A stretch of 12,556 nt of DNA from assembly GCA_021786215.1 (NCBI GenBank), contig JAJYNT010000051.1:1-12556 (forward strand), given 5' to 3'. The position numbers and the translations under genes were made by a program. Positions 1 to 7,208 of this stretch are shown piece by piece; position 1 is the stretch's first letter, and every line of letters starts with the position of its first letter. The notes below the pieces were generated by a model that was not told where the DNA came from, searched no databases, and saw nothing but the letters and a program-made list of their open reading frames with translations. The stretch comes from Chloroflexota bacterium (GTDB taxonomy: Bacteria > Chloroflexota > UBA6077).

Positions 1-12
1 CCGAGCCGCCAT
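1..12 (-). CDS. Start of next operon gene, cut by window edge
   Basis: An ATG at 12-10 on the minus strand opens a frame reading M-A-A-R before the window ends. It is preceded by GGAGG (complement of 19-23) with a 6-base spacer, a strong ribosome binding site. It lies 14 bases after the stop of the GT2 gene, matching the tight spacing of the rest of the cluster. The product cannot be judged from four codons; given the context, another polysaccharide-assembly gene is likely. Confidence 0.45.
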
Positions 13-26
13 GGACTGCCTCCGGT

Positions 27-1022
27 TCACGCTCGCGCTGCACTCTCAAGGTTCACGATTGGTTCTCGCGAACGGGCGGCCTTTTGCCGAATACGCATAC
101 ACAAGATACCAAGCTTATGGCCCAAACCCATTCTCAGGAAGCCTGGGTCGATCCCGGCGAGGGCGTAGAGATGACGGCCGCGCCGGAGGTGAAAGATGGC
201 GCGTCCGCAATCACCGCGGAGGAGCGCCTTCAGCGTCTTCAGAACACAGTGGTGGCTCACCTCGCGACTCAGGCCGGCCCTCAAGGAAAGTATGGCAGGA
301 GTGGCCGGCAGCGCTTCTCCGAACACGTCGGACTGCTGATTGATTAGGTCCAGCACCTCGTCTCGCCCCTGGTTAGCAAGGACCCTGCTCAAGTTGTACC
401 CGTGGGTGCGGTTGGCAGCCAGAGGCTTGGGGACAAAGGTGAACCCGAGCCGATATGCCATTCGCACGATGAATGCCCAGTCGTCCCAGTAATCCTCACG
501 CCACAAGCCCATGGCCAGCATCGCTGAGCGCCGGAACAATAGGCTCACAGGGTTGCACCGGAGCGTCGTCATCTGCCAGATGAGCGCTTTTTCCCCCGCG
601 AGAGTTAGTTCGGACGTGGATGCGGAAATGGTGTCGATCGGGCGAAGCTGCTCGTCGACGCGGTAGAAGGCACACTGCGCGAAAGCGACGTCCGGGTGTG
701 TTCCGAGCACGCCAAGCATCTCCGCGAGGAACCCCTGGCAGAATACGTCGTCGTCGGGCAGGAGTGCGAAGAACTCCCCCCGAGCCCGCCGCACGCACTC
801 GTTCCAGTTCCGTGGCACCCCTACTGTGGAAGGGTTCCGGAAATACTTGATTCGAGCATCGGCAATGCTTGCCACGACATCGGCGGTGTCGTCGGATGAG
901 CAGTCGTCCACGACCACTATCTCGAAGTCCTGATAGGTCTGTTGCAGCACGCTGAGAATGGCTTGCCGCATTAACTGCGCACGCTGAAAGGTGGGTATTC
1001 CTACGCTGACAGTCGGCGACAA
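27..1022 (-). CDS. Family 2 glycosyltransferase (GT-A fold)
   Basis: The protein (331 aa) should transfer a sugar from a nucleotide-sugar donor to a growing glycan on the cytoplasmic side of the membrane. The N-terminus VSVGIPTFQR and VVVDD (residues 36-40) are the nucleotide-binding start of GT2 enzymes. LLPDDD (87-92) supplies the metal-binding DXD, and YWDDW (178-182) sits where the catalytic base usually lies. The rest is a helical, basic C-terminal part without clear membrane spans. The start is TTG, supported by GGAG seven bases upstream and by the 21-base gap after the CgeB-type gene; no ATG gives a full N-terminus. Donor and acceptor cannot be read from sequence. It is the last complete gene of the leftward cluster here. 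Confidence 0.93.
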   Translation of the reverse strand: MSPTVSVGIPTFQRAQLMRQAILSVLQQTYQDFEIVVVDDCSSDDTADVVASIADARIKYFRNPSTVGVPRNWNECVRRARGEFFALLPDDDVFCQGFLAEMLGVLGTHPDVAFAQCAFYRVDEQLRPIDTISASTSELTLAGEKALIWQMTTLRCNPVSLLFRRSAMLAMGLWREDYWDDWAFIVRMAYRLGFTFVPKPLAANRTHGYNLSRVLANQGRDEVLDLINQQSDVFGEALPATPAILSLRAGLSREVSHHCVLKTLKALLRGDCGRAIFHLRRGRHLYALAGIDPGFLRMGLGHKLGILCMRIRQKAARSREPIVNLESAARA

Positions 1023-1029
1023 GAACTTA

Positions 1030-1033
1030 CTCC
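1030..1033 (-). promoter_or_regulatory. Shine-Dalgarno that fixes a TTG start
   Basis: The minus strand reads GGAG here, seven bases before the TTG at 1022-1020. It supports the TTG as the true start of the GT2 gene, because the frame then begins exactly at the conserved SPTVSVGIPT segment. Confidence 0.6.
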
Positions 1034-1043
1034 ACGAACCAGT

Positions 1044-2063
1044 TCATACATCGACGATTTGCAGGATCTGTCGCAGCCGGTCTGCGTAGGTGTGTCCGTG
1101 GCTCGTGATATGCTCGTGGCCGGCGCGAGCGATGAGTGCGCGCTGCCCAGGGTGTCGCAAATAGTAGCGTGCCTTGTCTAGCAGCTCTTCCGGGCTGCTG
1201 AAGAAGGCCACTTGCTTGTCTTCTTCGAATAGCTCCAGGTGTTCTTCTGTTCGTTCGGCCAGCATAAACGCGCCGCACGCCGGGATCTCGAATGTTCGCA
1301 TCACGTGACCGTCTCGATTTGCCCGTCGCACCAGGCAGAGCCCGACACTTGTGCCGCTCAGAGCGTATCGATAGTCCTCGCCGTTTGCGAATCCCCTGTA
1401 GTACCGGCGGTACTGGCGATGTCGGTGCCACGAGCCGCCGTAGAGGCACAATCGTATGCTGCTATCTTCGGCAATCGGGTGCAGGCACTCCACACGGTCG
1501 CGATCTGCACCGCCGATGAACACAACATCGCTCAGCCAGCGCTCCGCTGTCTCCATTGAAGGGATCTGCGGGAAGTGTAGCGCTGGATCGTAGGCAAAAC
1601 GCACGAAGGCCGTGCGCTGAGCGCCCGCTTTCAGAAGATCGGGGATCACGGCACGCTTGGTGGAGACGTACAGGTCGTAGACGGGAATCGCTTCGATCGC
1701 GTCGCGCCGTCGGTGAGTCGGATTGAATGGATCATCGGTCATATAGTTGACCAAGGCGGCGCCTGTCCTCTCCCGAATCCCTCCCAGCGTCTTGCCGTTC
1801 GCGTGTGCCAGTCCCGTGACCAATACCACATCTGGCATGAAGGCGCACGCGGTATCCAGCAGGTGCTCATTCAACAGCCGATACTTCAGGGGCTTTTGTC
1901 CCCGAACGTAATAAGCAAGCTTGTGGAAAATGGTGGGGGCCACCGAGTATGGTCGTACATCGAAAAGACGCGCCGTGTGTCCCAGCCTTTTCACTGCTCG
2001 CTGGAACACCGCTCCCAGATGGTAGCTCTCCCCGAAGCCGATGACGAGAACCCGCATGCTCAT
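1044..2063 (-). CDS. CgeB-type (DUF3880-like) glycosyltransferase
   Basis: This 339-residue protein matches the CgeB/spore-protein-YkvP group of GT-B glycosyltransferases. The N-terminal half begins MRVLVIGFGESYHLGAVFQR and carries NYMTDDPFN (106-114). The C-terminal half has DVVFIGG (179-185), RTFEIPACGAF (256-266), a run of Glu residues (273-281) and a conserved FFSSPEELLDKARYYL segment (288-302). That C-terminal pattern is the signature of the Glyco_trans_1_2 domain. No signal peptide or membrane span is seen, so it should act in the cytosol, perhaps at the membrane face. The ATG lies two bases after the stop of the preceding GT4 gene, with AGGA seven bases upstream. The family call is firm; the sugar is unknown. 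Confidence 0.88.
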   Translation of the reverse strand: MSMRVLVIGFGESYHLGAVFQRAVKRLGHTARLFDVRPYSVAPTIFHKLAYYVRGQKPLKYRLLNEHLLDTACAFMPDVVLVTGLAHANGKTLGGIRERTGAALVNYMTDDPFNPTHRRRDAIEAIPVYDLYVSTKRAVIPDLLKAGAQRTAFVRFAYDPALHFPQIPSMETAERWLSDVVFIGGADRDRVECLHPIAEDSSIRLCLYGGSWHRHRQYRRYYRGFANGEDYRYALSGTSVGLCLVRRANRDGHVMRTFEIPACGAFMLAERTEEHLELFEEDKQVAFFSSPEELLDKARYYLRHPGQRALIARAGHEHITSHGHTYADRLRQILQIVDV

Positions 2064-2065
2064 GC

Positions 2066-3271
2066 CTAGGTCCTACTCGCTAGTGCTCGGGAGTATTCCT
2101 GGAGGACCTGCTCTCCATATGCGTCCCATCCCCCGAGTGCTTGGATGCGACGCAGCGCCGCGCGCCCCATCTGGTCACGCACTTCGGGGTTCTCGTACAG
2201 GAAAAGCACCTTCTCGCGGATGGCCGCAGGGTCGCGGATCGGCACCACGAATCCTTCCACCGCGTCGCTGAACAGGTCCCGACCTCCCGTGTTGGCGGTG
2301 GCGATCACCGGCAGACCGCAAGCCATTGCCTCACCCATGACCAGTCCGAATCCATCCTCGACTGATGGAAGAACGAAGACGGATGCCCGTGAGTAGTGGA
2401 CGGCGAGCTCGCTTCGAGGTTTCGGCCCAAGGTATCGAAGACCGCCGGAGTACCGCGAAAGAAAACCATCGATCTCGGGCAACTTCGGTCCAATCAACAC
2501 CAACTCGAAGCGGGGGAGTCGCAAGGTGGCCACAGCCTCGAGAAGGTAGGGGAGGCCCTTTCGGATGGAGAGGGATCCAACATAGAGCACGCGAAAGATG
2601 TTGTCTGGCTTCCCCAGAGGGCGGAACCGGTGCTGGTCTGCCCCGAGTGGGATCTTGACCAGCTTGGAGGCGGGTACGCTGCGCTCTGCGAAAGACTCCC
2701 AGGCAAACGTGGACTGGACGGTGATCAAGTCGCTGGCCTCGTATTCGGCGAGCTCCTTTTCCAGAATGCGGGAATCCCCCGGAGAAAAGGGCAGGCCCCA
2801 TCGGCCGAACTCTTCACGCAACAGATCGTGCTGATACTGAATGTGCGAAGAACCCCTATCCAACACTGTCAGCGCTCCGTAGCGATCCTTGGCTACTTGA
2901 TGCGCATGCAAGCCATACCCAGACAAGCACTGCAAGACATCGCATGGTCCGACCTTGCTGGCCACCCAGTGGTCGAACAGATCTGTGACTACCCAGTTCA
3001 TTGCGTGCCCTACAGTGGGCAGCCCGAACAGCCTAGCGACGTAGGCGGGTGCCAGAAATATCGGCTGCCGGCAGACTTTGTGCGCCGGGAGCCCCGGCGT
3101 CCTCGATGGCGGCAAGCCAGTGTAAAAGGACCCGAGGCACTCGAGTCGCAGCATCTGCCGGGCAAGGTCCAAGGGATGAGTTCCGATCAGGCCAGAAACG
3201 TTGACTACGATGCCACCCTCACGGTCGCTCATCCGTAGGCGCTCGCCTCGCGCGCGAGCACTACTGGTCAC
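2066..3271 (-). CDS. Family 4 glycosyltransferase (GT-B fold)
   Basis: A 401-residue GT-B enzyme expected to add a sugar to a lipid-linked glycan. The second Rossmann domain is clear: FRVLYVGSLSIRKG (226-239), VFVLPSVEDGFGL (298-310), and GEAMACGLPVIAT (313-325), followed by the nucleotide-contact region NTGGRDLF. In the usual E-x7-E motif the first acid is Asp306 (Glu305 precedes it) and the second is Glu314. The GTG start overlaps the methyltransferase stop by four bases (GTGA) and has GAGG seven bases upstream. The inner ATG (residue 14) is an alternative because the first 13 residues are not conserved-looking. Substrates are not predictable. Confidence 0.92.
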   Translation of the reverse strand: MTSSARARGERLRMSDREGGIVVNVSGLIGTHPLDLARQMLRLECLGSFYTGLPPSRTPGLPAHKVCRQPIFLAPAYVARLFGLPTVGHAMNWVVTDLFDHWVASKVGPCDVLQCLSGYGLHAHQVAKDRYGALTVLDRGSSHIQYQHDLLREEFGRWGLPFSPGDSRILEKELAEYEASDLITVQSTFAWESFAERSVPASKLVKIPLGADQHRFRPLGKPDNIFRVLYVGSLSIRKGLPYLLEAVATLRLPRFELVLIGPKLPEIDGFLSRYSGGLRYLGPKPRSELAVHYSRASVFVLPSVEDGFGLVMGEAMACGLPVIATANTGGRDLFSDAVEGFVVPIRDPAAIREKVLFLYENPEVRDQMGRAALRRIQALGGWDAYGEQVLQEYSRALASRT

Positions 3272-3915
3272 CGTCGCGCCTCGACGTAGATGCTCTCATC
3301 CTCCCGTTCTCTGAGGTTGAGCTCGCCTGGATCGGGGATTGTGGTGGCACCCGCAGGCAGCTCCACCACTTCGCGAAAGCTGCTCGTTTCGAGGAGATGC
3401 ACGACGGTACGGCGATCGTACATCCACTTGTGACATCGCGAACCAACCAGGAGAAATCGCAGCGTTGAGAGCAGGCCTCGATAGCTGCCCTCGTCGGCAA
3501 GGTGCGTGGCCGCCACAAGACCATCCGCATCAATGTGCCCATCGACGTATGCGCGGGCTATCTTCGCTAGGTCGGGTACGGCAAGCCGAAAGACACCACC
3601 GGGCACGAGAACTCGCCTGACCTCAGCCAGAAACCGCCTTGTCTCCACACGGTCAAGATGCTCCAGCACGTGCGAGCTGTAGGCGACAGAGACCGATGCA
3701 TTGGGCAGCGGGATTCGCCTGACGGCATCTGCCCAAACGATCTTCCGCGCTGCGGCCACTCGCGCGAGCGCCAGTTGACTTTCGGTTATCAGTCCAAGCT
3801 GGGATAGGAGTTGCGCGAACCCCAGATACTTGCCGATCCGCACGCTCAAAGAATTGTCGAAGTTGAGCCAGCCGGGAGTGGGAGTGTGCGCACACCCGAT
3901 GTTGATTCTAACCAC
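3268..3915 (-). CDS. SAM-dependent methyltransferase (type 11 like)
   Basis: A 215-residue class I methyltransferase, shorter than a two-domain enzyme. INIGCA (4-9) is motif I, the SAM-binding loop. LNFDNS (17-22) gives the acidic residue for the SAM ribose. SSHVLEHL (80-87) and EVRRVLVPGGVFRLAVPDL (98-116) are the typical type 11 motifs. This subgroup is common in surface-polysaccharide clusters, where it may methylate a sugar or link processing to the glycosyltransferases; the acceptor is inferred only from context. The GTG start lies inside the end of the upstream GT4 gene (8-base overlap) and is preceded by a perfect AGGAGG. It is coupled downstream to the next GT4 by a GTGA overlap. Confidence 0.9.
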   Translation of the reverse strand: MVRINIGCAHTPTPGWLNFDNSLSVRIGKYLGFAQLLSQLGLITESQLALARVAAARKIVWADAVRRIPLPNASVSVAYSSHVLEHLDRVETRRFLAEVRRVLVPGGVFRLAVPDLAKIARAYVDGHIDADGLVAATHLADEGSYRGLLSTLRFLLVGSRCHKWMYDRRTVVHLLETSSFREVVELPAGATTIPDPGELNLREREDESIYVEARR

Positions 3916-5158
3916 ACGGGACCTCCTGCCTCGCCAGGTGATGTGGGTCGTGGATGTCTTGTAGGGCTTTCACGATCCCCTCCACACAGGCTTGGTAGTT
4001 CAACTTGGATACACGACGCTGGGCTGCTCCACCCATGTTGAGGCGCTTCTCCGGATCGCTCAGCAAGCCCTGCAGCAGTCGAGCCAACCCAGGCACATCG
4101 CCCACTGGGTAGACGTAGCCTGTCACATCGTTCTCGATCAGGTCGCGTGCCGCGCCAACCATGTCTGTCGTGATGACGGGCATGCCGAATAGCATTCCCT
4201 CGTTCACGACCAGCCCCCAGGTCTCGAACGCGGAGGGCAGCACAAGCACGTCTCCACACACGTAGCATTCTGGGAGCTCAGTCTGGTTCTTGAAGCCGAC
4301 CAAACGCACGTGGGGTAGTTGCTGAGCGGCGAAGAAGTCCTCGAGCTCACTCCTAAGCCGACCTTCGCCTATGATGAGCAAGCCTGCGCTGGTGCCGGCC
4401 TCCACCAACTGTTGGTACGCCATGGCCAGATCCATTGGACGCTTGCGTTCGATCAACTTGCCAGAGAACGTTATGACCGGAAGGGCGGGCGGGAATCCCA
4501 GTGCCTGTTTCAACTCGGCTCGGCGGGGCCTCAGTTCCTGGCACTTGGCCGCAAAGTAGTCGTTGTCGACACAGTATGGTGTCTGATACATCTTCCGCCA
4601 GACTACCCTGTGCTGCATGTAGAACTCGCGGTTCGCCGAGCCGATCACGAGGAAGGCGGCTGTGCCATGAAACAGAAGATTCAGGAAGAGCCGCTTAGCC
4701 ACCTTCAGGCCTGTTGCGCGAGCACGCAATAGTTCTGACTCGGTTCGCAGTAGCACAGGAGTGCGGCTGATCCACGCCGCCAGGTAGGCCAAGGCTGAGA
4801 AAGGCGTGGCGTAGCCGTGGATAAACACAGCGTCGTATCGGTTGCGGCAGAAGTCCAGAATAATGTGGGAATACGCTGCGAGCCGTGAAGACTTGGTAAT
4901 GGGTTTGGTGCAATGTGTGAGGAACACGGAACGGTACCCGTCCAGCAGTGGACGATCCCAGACGACGGGGATCCCGAAGTCGGGATCCACTGTATTGGCC
5001 AGGCTGGAATCATTGCCATAGTACACCGTCAGGTCGATGGACGGGTGGCGTGCCAACTGCCGGAAGAGCGGTGCCTGGTACTGAACCGGGTGTGACGTGA
5101 CAACGACCAGACGGTAGCGTTCAACGGGCGGAGCGGTCAGTTCGAGCGTCTCCTTCAT
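3908..5158 (-). CDS. Family 4 glycosyltransferase (GT-B fold)
   Basis: This 416-residue GT4 enzyme opens with RLVVVTSHPVQYQAPLFRQL (16-35), a start typical of polysaccharide-cluster GT4 proteins. The donor domain contains ITFSGKLIERKRP (229-241), LLIIGEGRL (260-268), and VLVLPSAFETWGLVVNEG (304-321). The E-x7-E pair is intact at Glu312 and Glu320, followed by MPVITTDMVGAARDLI. It should be cytosolic or membrane-associated. The ATG overlaps the end of the exported TPR/CBM protein gene by 38 bases, longer than the other overlaps here, and has no recognisable Shine-Dalgarno sequence. Translation may depend on coupling to the upstream gene. The sugar specificity is unknown. Confidence 0.93.
   Translation of the reverse strand: MKETLELTAPPVERYRLVVVTSHPVQYQAPLFRQLARHPSIDLTVYYGNDSSLANTVDPDFGIPVVWDRPLLDGYRSVFLTHCTKPITKSSRLAAYSHIILDFCRNRYDAVFIHGYATPFSALAYLAAWISRTPVLLRTESELLRARATGLKVAKRLFLNLLFHGTAAFLVIGSANREFYMQHRVVWRKMYQTPYCVDNDYFAAKCQELRPRRAELKQALGFPPALPVITFSGKLIERKRPMDLAMAYQQLVEAGTSAGLLIIGEGRLRSELEDFFAAQQLPHVRLVGFKNQTELPECYVCGDVLVLPSAFETWGLVVNEGMLFGMPVITTDMVGAARDLIENDVTGYVYPVGDVPGLARLLQGLLSDPEKRLNMGGAAQRRVSKLNYQACVEGIVKALQDIHDPHHLARQEVPCG
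3922..3927 (-). promoter_or_regulatory. Perfect Shine-Dalgarno inside the upstream gene
   Basis: The minus strand reads AGGAGG six bases before the GTG start of the methyltransferase, within the last codons of the GT4 gene. It decides that start over later in-frame codons. Confidence 0.7.
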
Positions 5159-6413
5159 CGGCCGGCGGCCGAACCTCCAGCAGCAGCATATTGTCCCACA
5201 GCACTTCCCTGCCGGATTTCCAGTTCATCAGTGTGATCAATAGGAACTCTGCGTCGTCCGGTACTCTCAGCATGCCGGCGTAATCCCTGCCGCTCCCATT
5301 GGCGTTTCCCTGAATTGGGATCTCAGCCAGCACCTCGTTCTTTCGGGCGTCTAGCCAAGAGACAAAGATGTGCGGGTTGCCGCTGTGGGAGTTGTCAATC
5401 CAGGCGCTCCACATCAGCCAAGTTCCTGGCCGGGTTTTAACGAGACTGGACACCTTGCAGTCGGCGGAGCCCGGACGCGAAGGGGGCGAAACCAAGACCG
5501 CGGTCTTGCGCTGACTTCGAACGAGGTCCCGGCGTTGGGCGCAGCACCCTTCCTGATACCATCCGGCCAATTGCGGCGGGCTCCAGTCCAAGCCCAACTC
5601 GAATCCCCCGTTGGGCAACAGATTCCAGGCTACCTGGGTCTGTCGCCGAGTGCCCCCGGTCGTATCGCGCCAGAAGGTGTCCACGGTGACCGGCAGTCCC
5701 AGTTCCAGACCTGCCCAACCACGCAATGCAAAGCCTTCCAGTTGCCATCGTTCCGACACAGGGATTGGCGTCTGCCAACCCAGCTGATCCTTACGTCCTG
5801 CCAGTACCAATGGAGCCGGGGCTGGCGCTGCAGACTGCTCGGCCGCAAGGCGAGATGACTCGTAGGGTGCGGCATGCGCCAGCACCTCCCGATAGCGCTC
5901 TACAAAGCTATCTGGCCAAGGGCCCGGCCGAAATGCCACAGCCCGCTGGAATTGCTCCAGAGCCTCTCGCCAGGATTGCCGCTGCATGGCTCCCATTGCA
6001 AGCCCGTATCGATACTCCGCTGGACCTGCAGGCAAGGATGCCCATGTGGTTCCGCCGCACACTGTCTCGTCGTGAGGCTCTGCCTCCAAACCGAGGGCAA
6101 TCGCCCTATCACGGTCGGTGGCTTTCAGGAGGGCTAGCGCTGCTTCTTCTGGTCGCCCAGCCGTAATCGCAACCTGGGCGACCAGAAGAGGGTTCAGAGA
6201 AGTTTCGACATGCTGGCTCAGCAACTTCTCCGCTCGAGTCGAGGGAGAGTTCCCCAGTGATGAGTGGTCAGCCTCTGCTGCACGCTGCCTGTCGGACTCA
6301 GCTACGTAGTGCATCAGGATCAGGCCATCCAGATTTCGGGCAGAGGCCGAGCAAGCCTGTGCTAGGACGAGGCTAGCTATGCCTACGAAAATGGATGCCG
6401 GCCACGGTCTCAT
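5121..6413 (-). CDS. Exported TPR-like protein with CBM-like C-terminal domain
   Basis: Not a recognised named gene. The chosen ATG gives 430 residues starting MRPWPASIFVGIASLVLAQA, a good Sec signal; AC at its end is a weak, non-canonical lipobox. The middle holds paired helices of TPR type, including YRYGLAMGAMQRQSWREALE (about residues 134-153). The C-terminal third begins NLLPNGGFE (264-272), the hallmark opening of CBM4/9-like jelly-roll domains, and continues with beta-rich, Trp-rich sequence ending LWDNMLLLEV. A role outside the membrane in binding or organising the exported glycan is inferred from this layout and from the cluster. A GTG at 6455 would add 14 residues, but it overlaps the ops sequence and spoils the signal peptide. 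No clear Shine-Dalgarno precedes the ATG. Confidence 0.72.
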   Translation of the reverse strand: MRPWPASIFVGIASLVLAQACSASARNLDGLILMHYVAESDRQRAAEADHSSLGNSPSTRAEKLLSQHVETSLNPLLVAQVAITAGRPEEAALALLKATDRDRAIALGLEAEPHDETVCGGTTWASLPAGPAEYRYGLAMGAMQRQSWREALEQFQRAVAFRPGPWPDSFVERYREVLAHAAPYESSRLAAEQSAAPAPAPLVLAGRKDQLGWQTPIPVSERWQLEGFALRGWAGLELGLPVTVDTFWRDTTGGTRRQTQVAWNLLPNGGFELGLDWSPPQLAGWYQEGCCAQRRDLVRSQRKTAVLVSPPSRPGSADCKVSSLVKTRPGTWLMWSAWIDNSHSGNPHIFVSWLDARKNEVLAEIPIQGNANGSGRDYAGMLRVPDDAEFLLITLMNWKSGREVLWDNMLLLEVRPPADEGDARTDRSAR

Positions 6414-6454
6414 TGCAGGCCCGCGTTGGAGGGGTGAAAGGCGGAACCGCGCCA

Positions 6455-6466
6455 CACGCTACCGCC
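6455..6466 (-). promoter_or_regulatory. ops-like element (RfaH recruitment site)
   Basis: The minus strand reads GGCGGTAGCGTG, an exact match to the enterobacterial operon polarity suppressor element (consensus GGCGGTAGNNTG) at which RNA polymerase pauses and loads RfaH. It lies 58 bases after the stop of the NusG/RfaH-like gene and 41 bases before the ATG of the next gene, in the transcribed orientation. The match is seen directly; that it works as an ops site in this organism is inference. The bare 8-base core also occurs once elsewhere (10395-10402, antisense to a gene). Confidence 0.5.
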
Positions 6467-6524
6467 CTTTCGACACATCCTGCTTCGATGCCTCTACAGG
6501 TGATGCGCTATGACGAGGGCCGAG

Positions 6525-7079
6525 CTACCCGATTTTGCTCAGCTCGGCCTCATGGATCTCCATGGGAACCAGCCGTCTCAGCAGGGTGATGAAAACCCGC
6601 GAGCGGCCGGAGGGCGAGAGCCGCCGGTCGAAGGCGGCCTCCAGCCCCTGCAATGGACCCCGAAGAATGCGGACGCGATCCCCGGGGTTGAATCGAGCCG
6701 ACGCGCGGCCGGCGTTCTCCAGCTCCACTCGCGCGCGAACGGACGTCACCAGATCCTCGGGCACCGAGAGGGGGCTGCCCTGGGCGTTCAACACGTAGGC
6801 AATGCCCGGCATCGAGCGGATCTCCACCCACCGCACCGACGGGATCCCCACGTAGCAGAAGAGGTATCCCGGGAAGAGGGGATCCATCCGTGCTCGGTTG
6901 CGCGCGCTGCGGATCAGCGGTAGGTAGTGCTCGGCACCATGCATCCCGAGCAGAACGCTCACCTGCCGCTCCGCTCGGGGCCTGGTCCTCAGGACGTACC
7001 ACTCTTCGGTGGAACTGTCGCGGGCTCCCCGCGGCAATCTCTGAGTTGCCAAATCAGGCATCACGTCAGCAACCCCCAT
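6525..7079 (-). CDS. NusG/RfaH-family transcription antiterminator
   Basis: A 184-residue NusG paralogue. The N-terminal NGN domain shows WYVLRTRPRAERQV (27-40) and PLFPGYLFCYV (67-77), the RNA-polymerase-binding signature. The C-terminal KOW domain shows FNPGDRVRILRGPLQG (130-145). It lies within a polysaccharide cluster, as do the specialised paralogues RfaH, UpxY and LoaP, which ride on RNA polymerase and prevent early termination in long operons. A housekeeping NusG would normally sit next to secE and ribosomal genes, not here. Its likely targets are the downstream glycosyltransferase genes, preceded by an ops-like site. The ATG at 7079 has only a distant GAGG; an in-frame ATG at 7061 with GGGGG upstream is a fair alternative, as conservation starts only at residue 26. 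Confidence 0.9.
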   Translation of the reverse strand: MGVADVMPDLATQRLPRGARDSSTEEWYVLRTRPRAERQVSVLLGMHGAEHYLPLIRSARNRARMDPLFPGYLFCYVGIPSVRWVEIRSMPGIAYVLNAQGSPLSVPEDLVTSVRARVELENAGRASARFNPGDRVRILRGPLQGLEAAFDRRLSPSGRSRVFITLLRRLVPMEIHEAELSKIG

Positions 7080-7106
7080 TCGGTGCGGCGTTCCTCAAAT
7101 CCGTGG

Positions 7107-7184
7107 CGTAGGGCGGCGCCCTGTGCGCCGCCGCGTCCTCGTCGCCTGGGCACGGGGCGGAGGGGCAGAGCGCCCCTCCCTACG
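7107..7184. repeat. REPIN-like palindromic repeat (two inverted hairpins)
   Basis: A 78-base element bounded by CGTAGGG (7107-7113) and its inverse CCCTACG (7178-7184). Each half is a hairpin with an 8-base stem and 5-base loop: 7112-7119 with 7125-7132, and 7159-7166 with 7172-7179. Read outward-in on opposite strands, the two 28-base halves agree at 22 positions. Four of the six differences fall in the stems as two compensating pairs (A-T to C-G, and G-C to C-G), so the pairing itself seems preserved. No T-run follows, so it is not a classic terminator. It lies between the Wzz/kinase and antiterminator genes. Confidence 0.7.
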
Positions 7185-7208
7185 TGGGCGACCTGATGAA
7201 CGATGCAT

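Noticed and set aside
2396..3238. Long plus-strand frame of 280 codons
   Set aside because: It lies antisense inside a clear GT4 gene with intact motifs, has no domain I recognise, and is a GC-rich shadow frame.
6414..6455. GTG at 6455 as start of the exported TPR/CBM-like protein
   Set aside because: It would overlap the ops-like element and add 14 residues ahead of a well-formed signal peptide that starts at the ATG at 6413; not fully excluded, since neither start has a strong ribosome site.
7112..7179. The two strong hairpins as Rho-independent terminators
   Set aside because: Neither is followed by a T-run on either strand, and their mutual similarity and inverted arrangement fit a dispersed palindromic repeat better.
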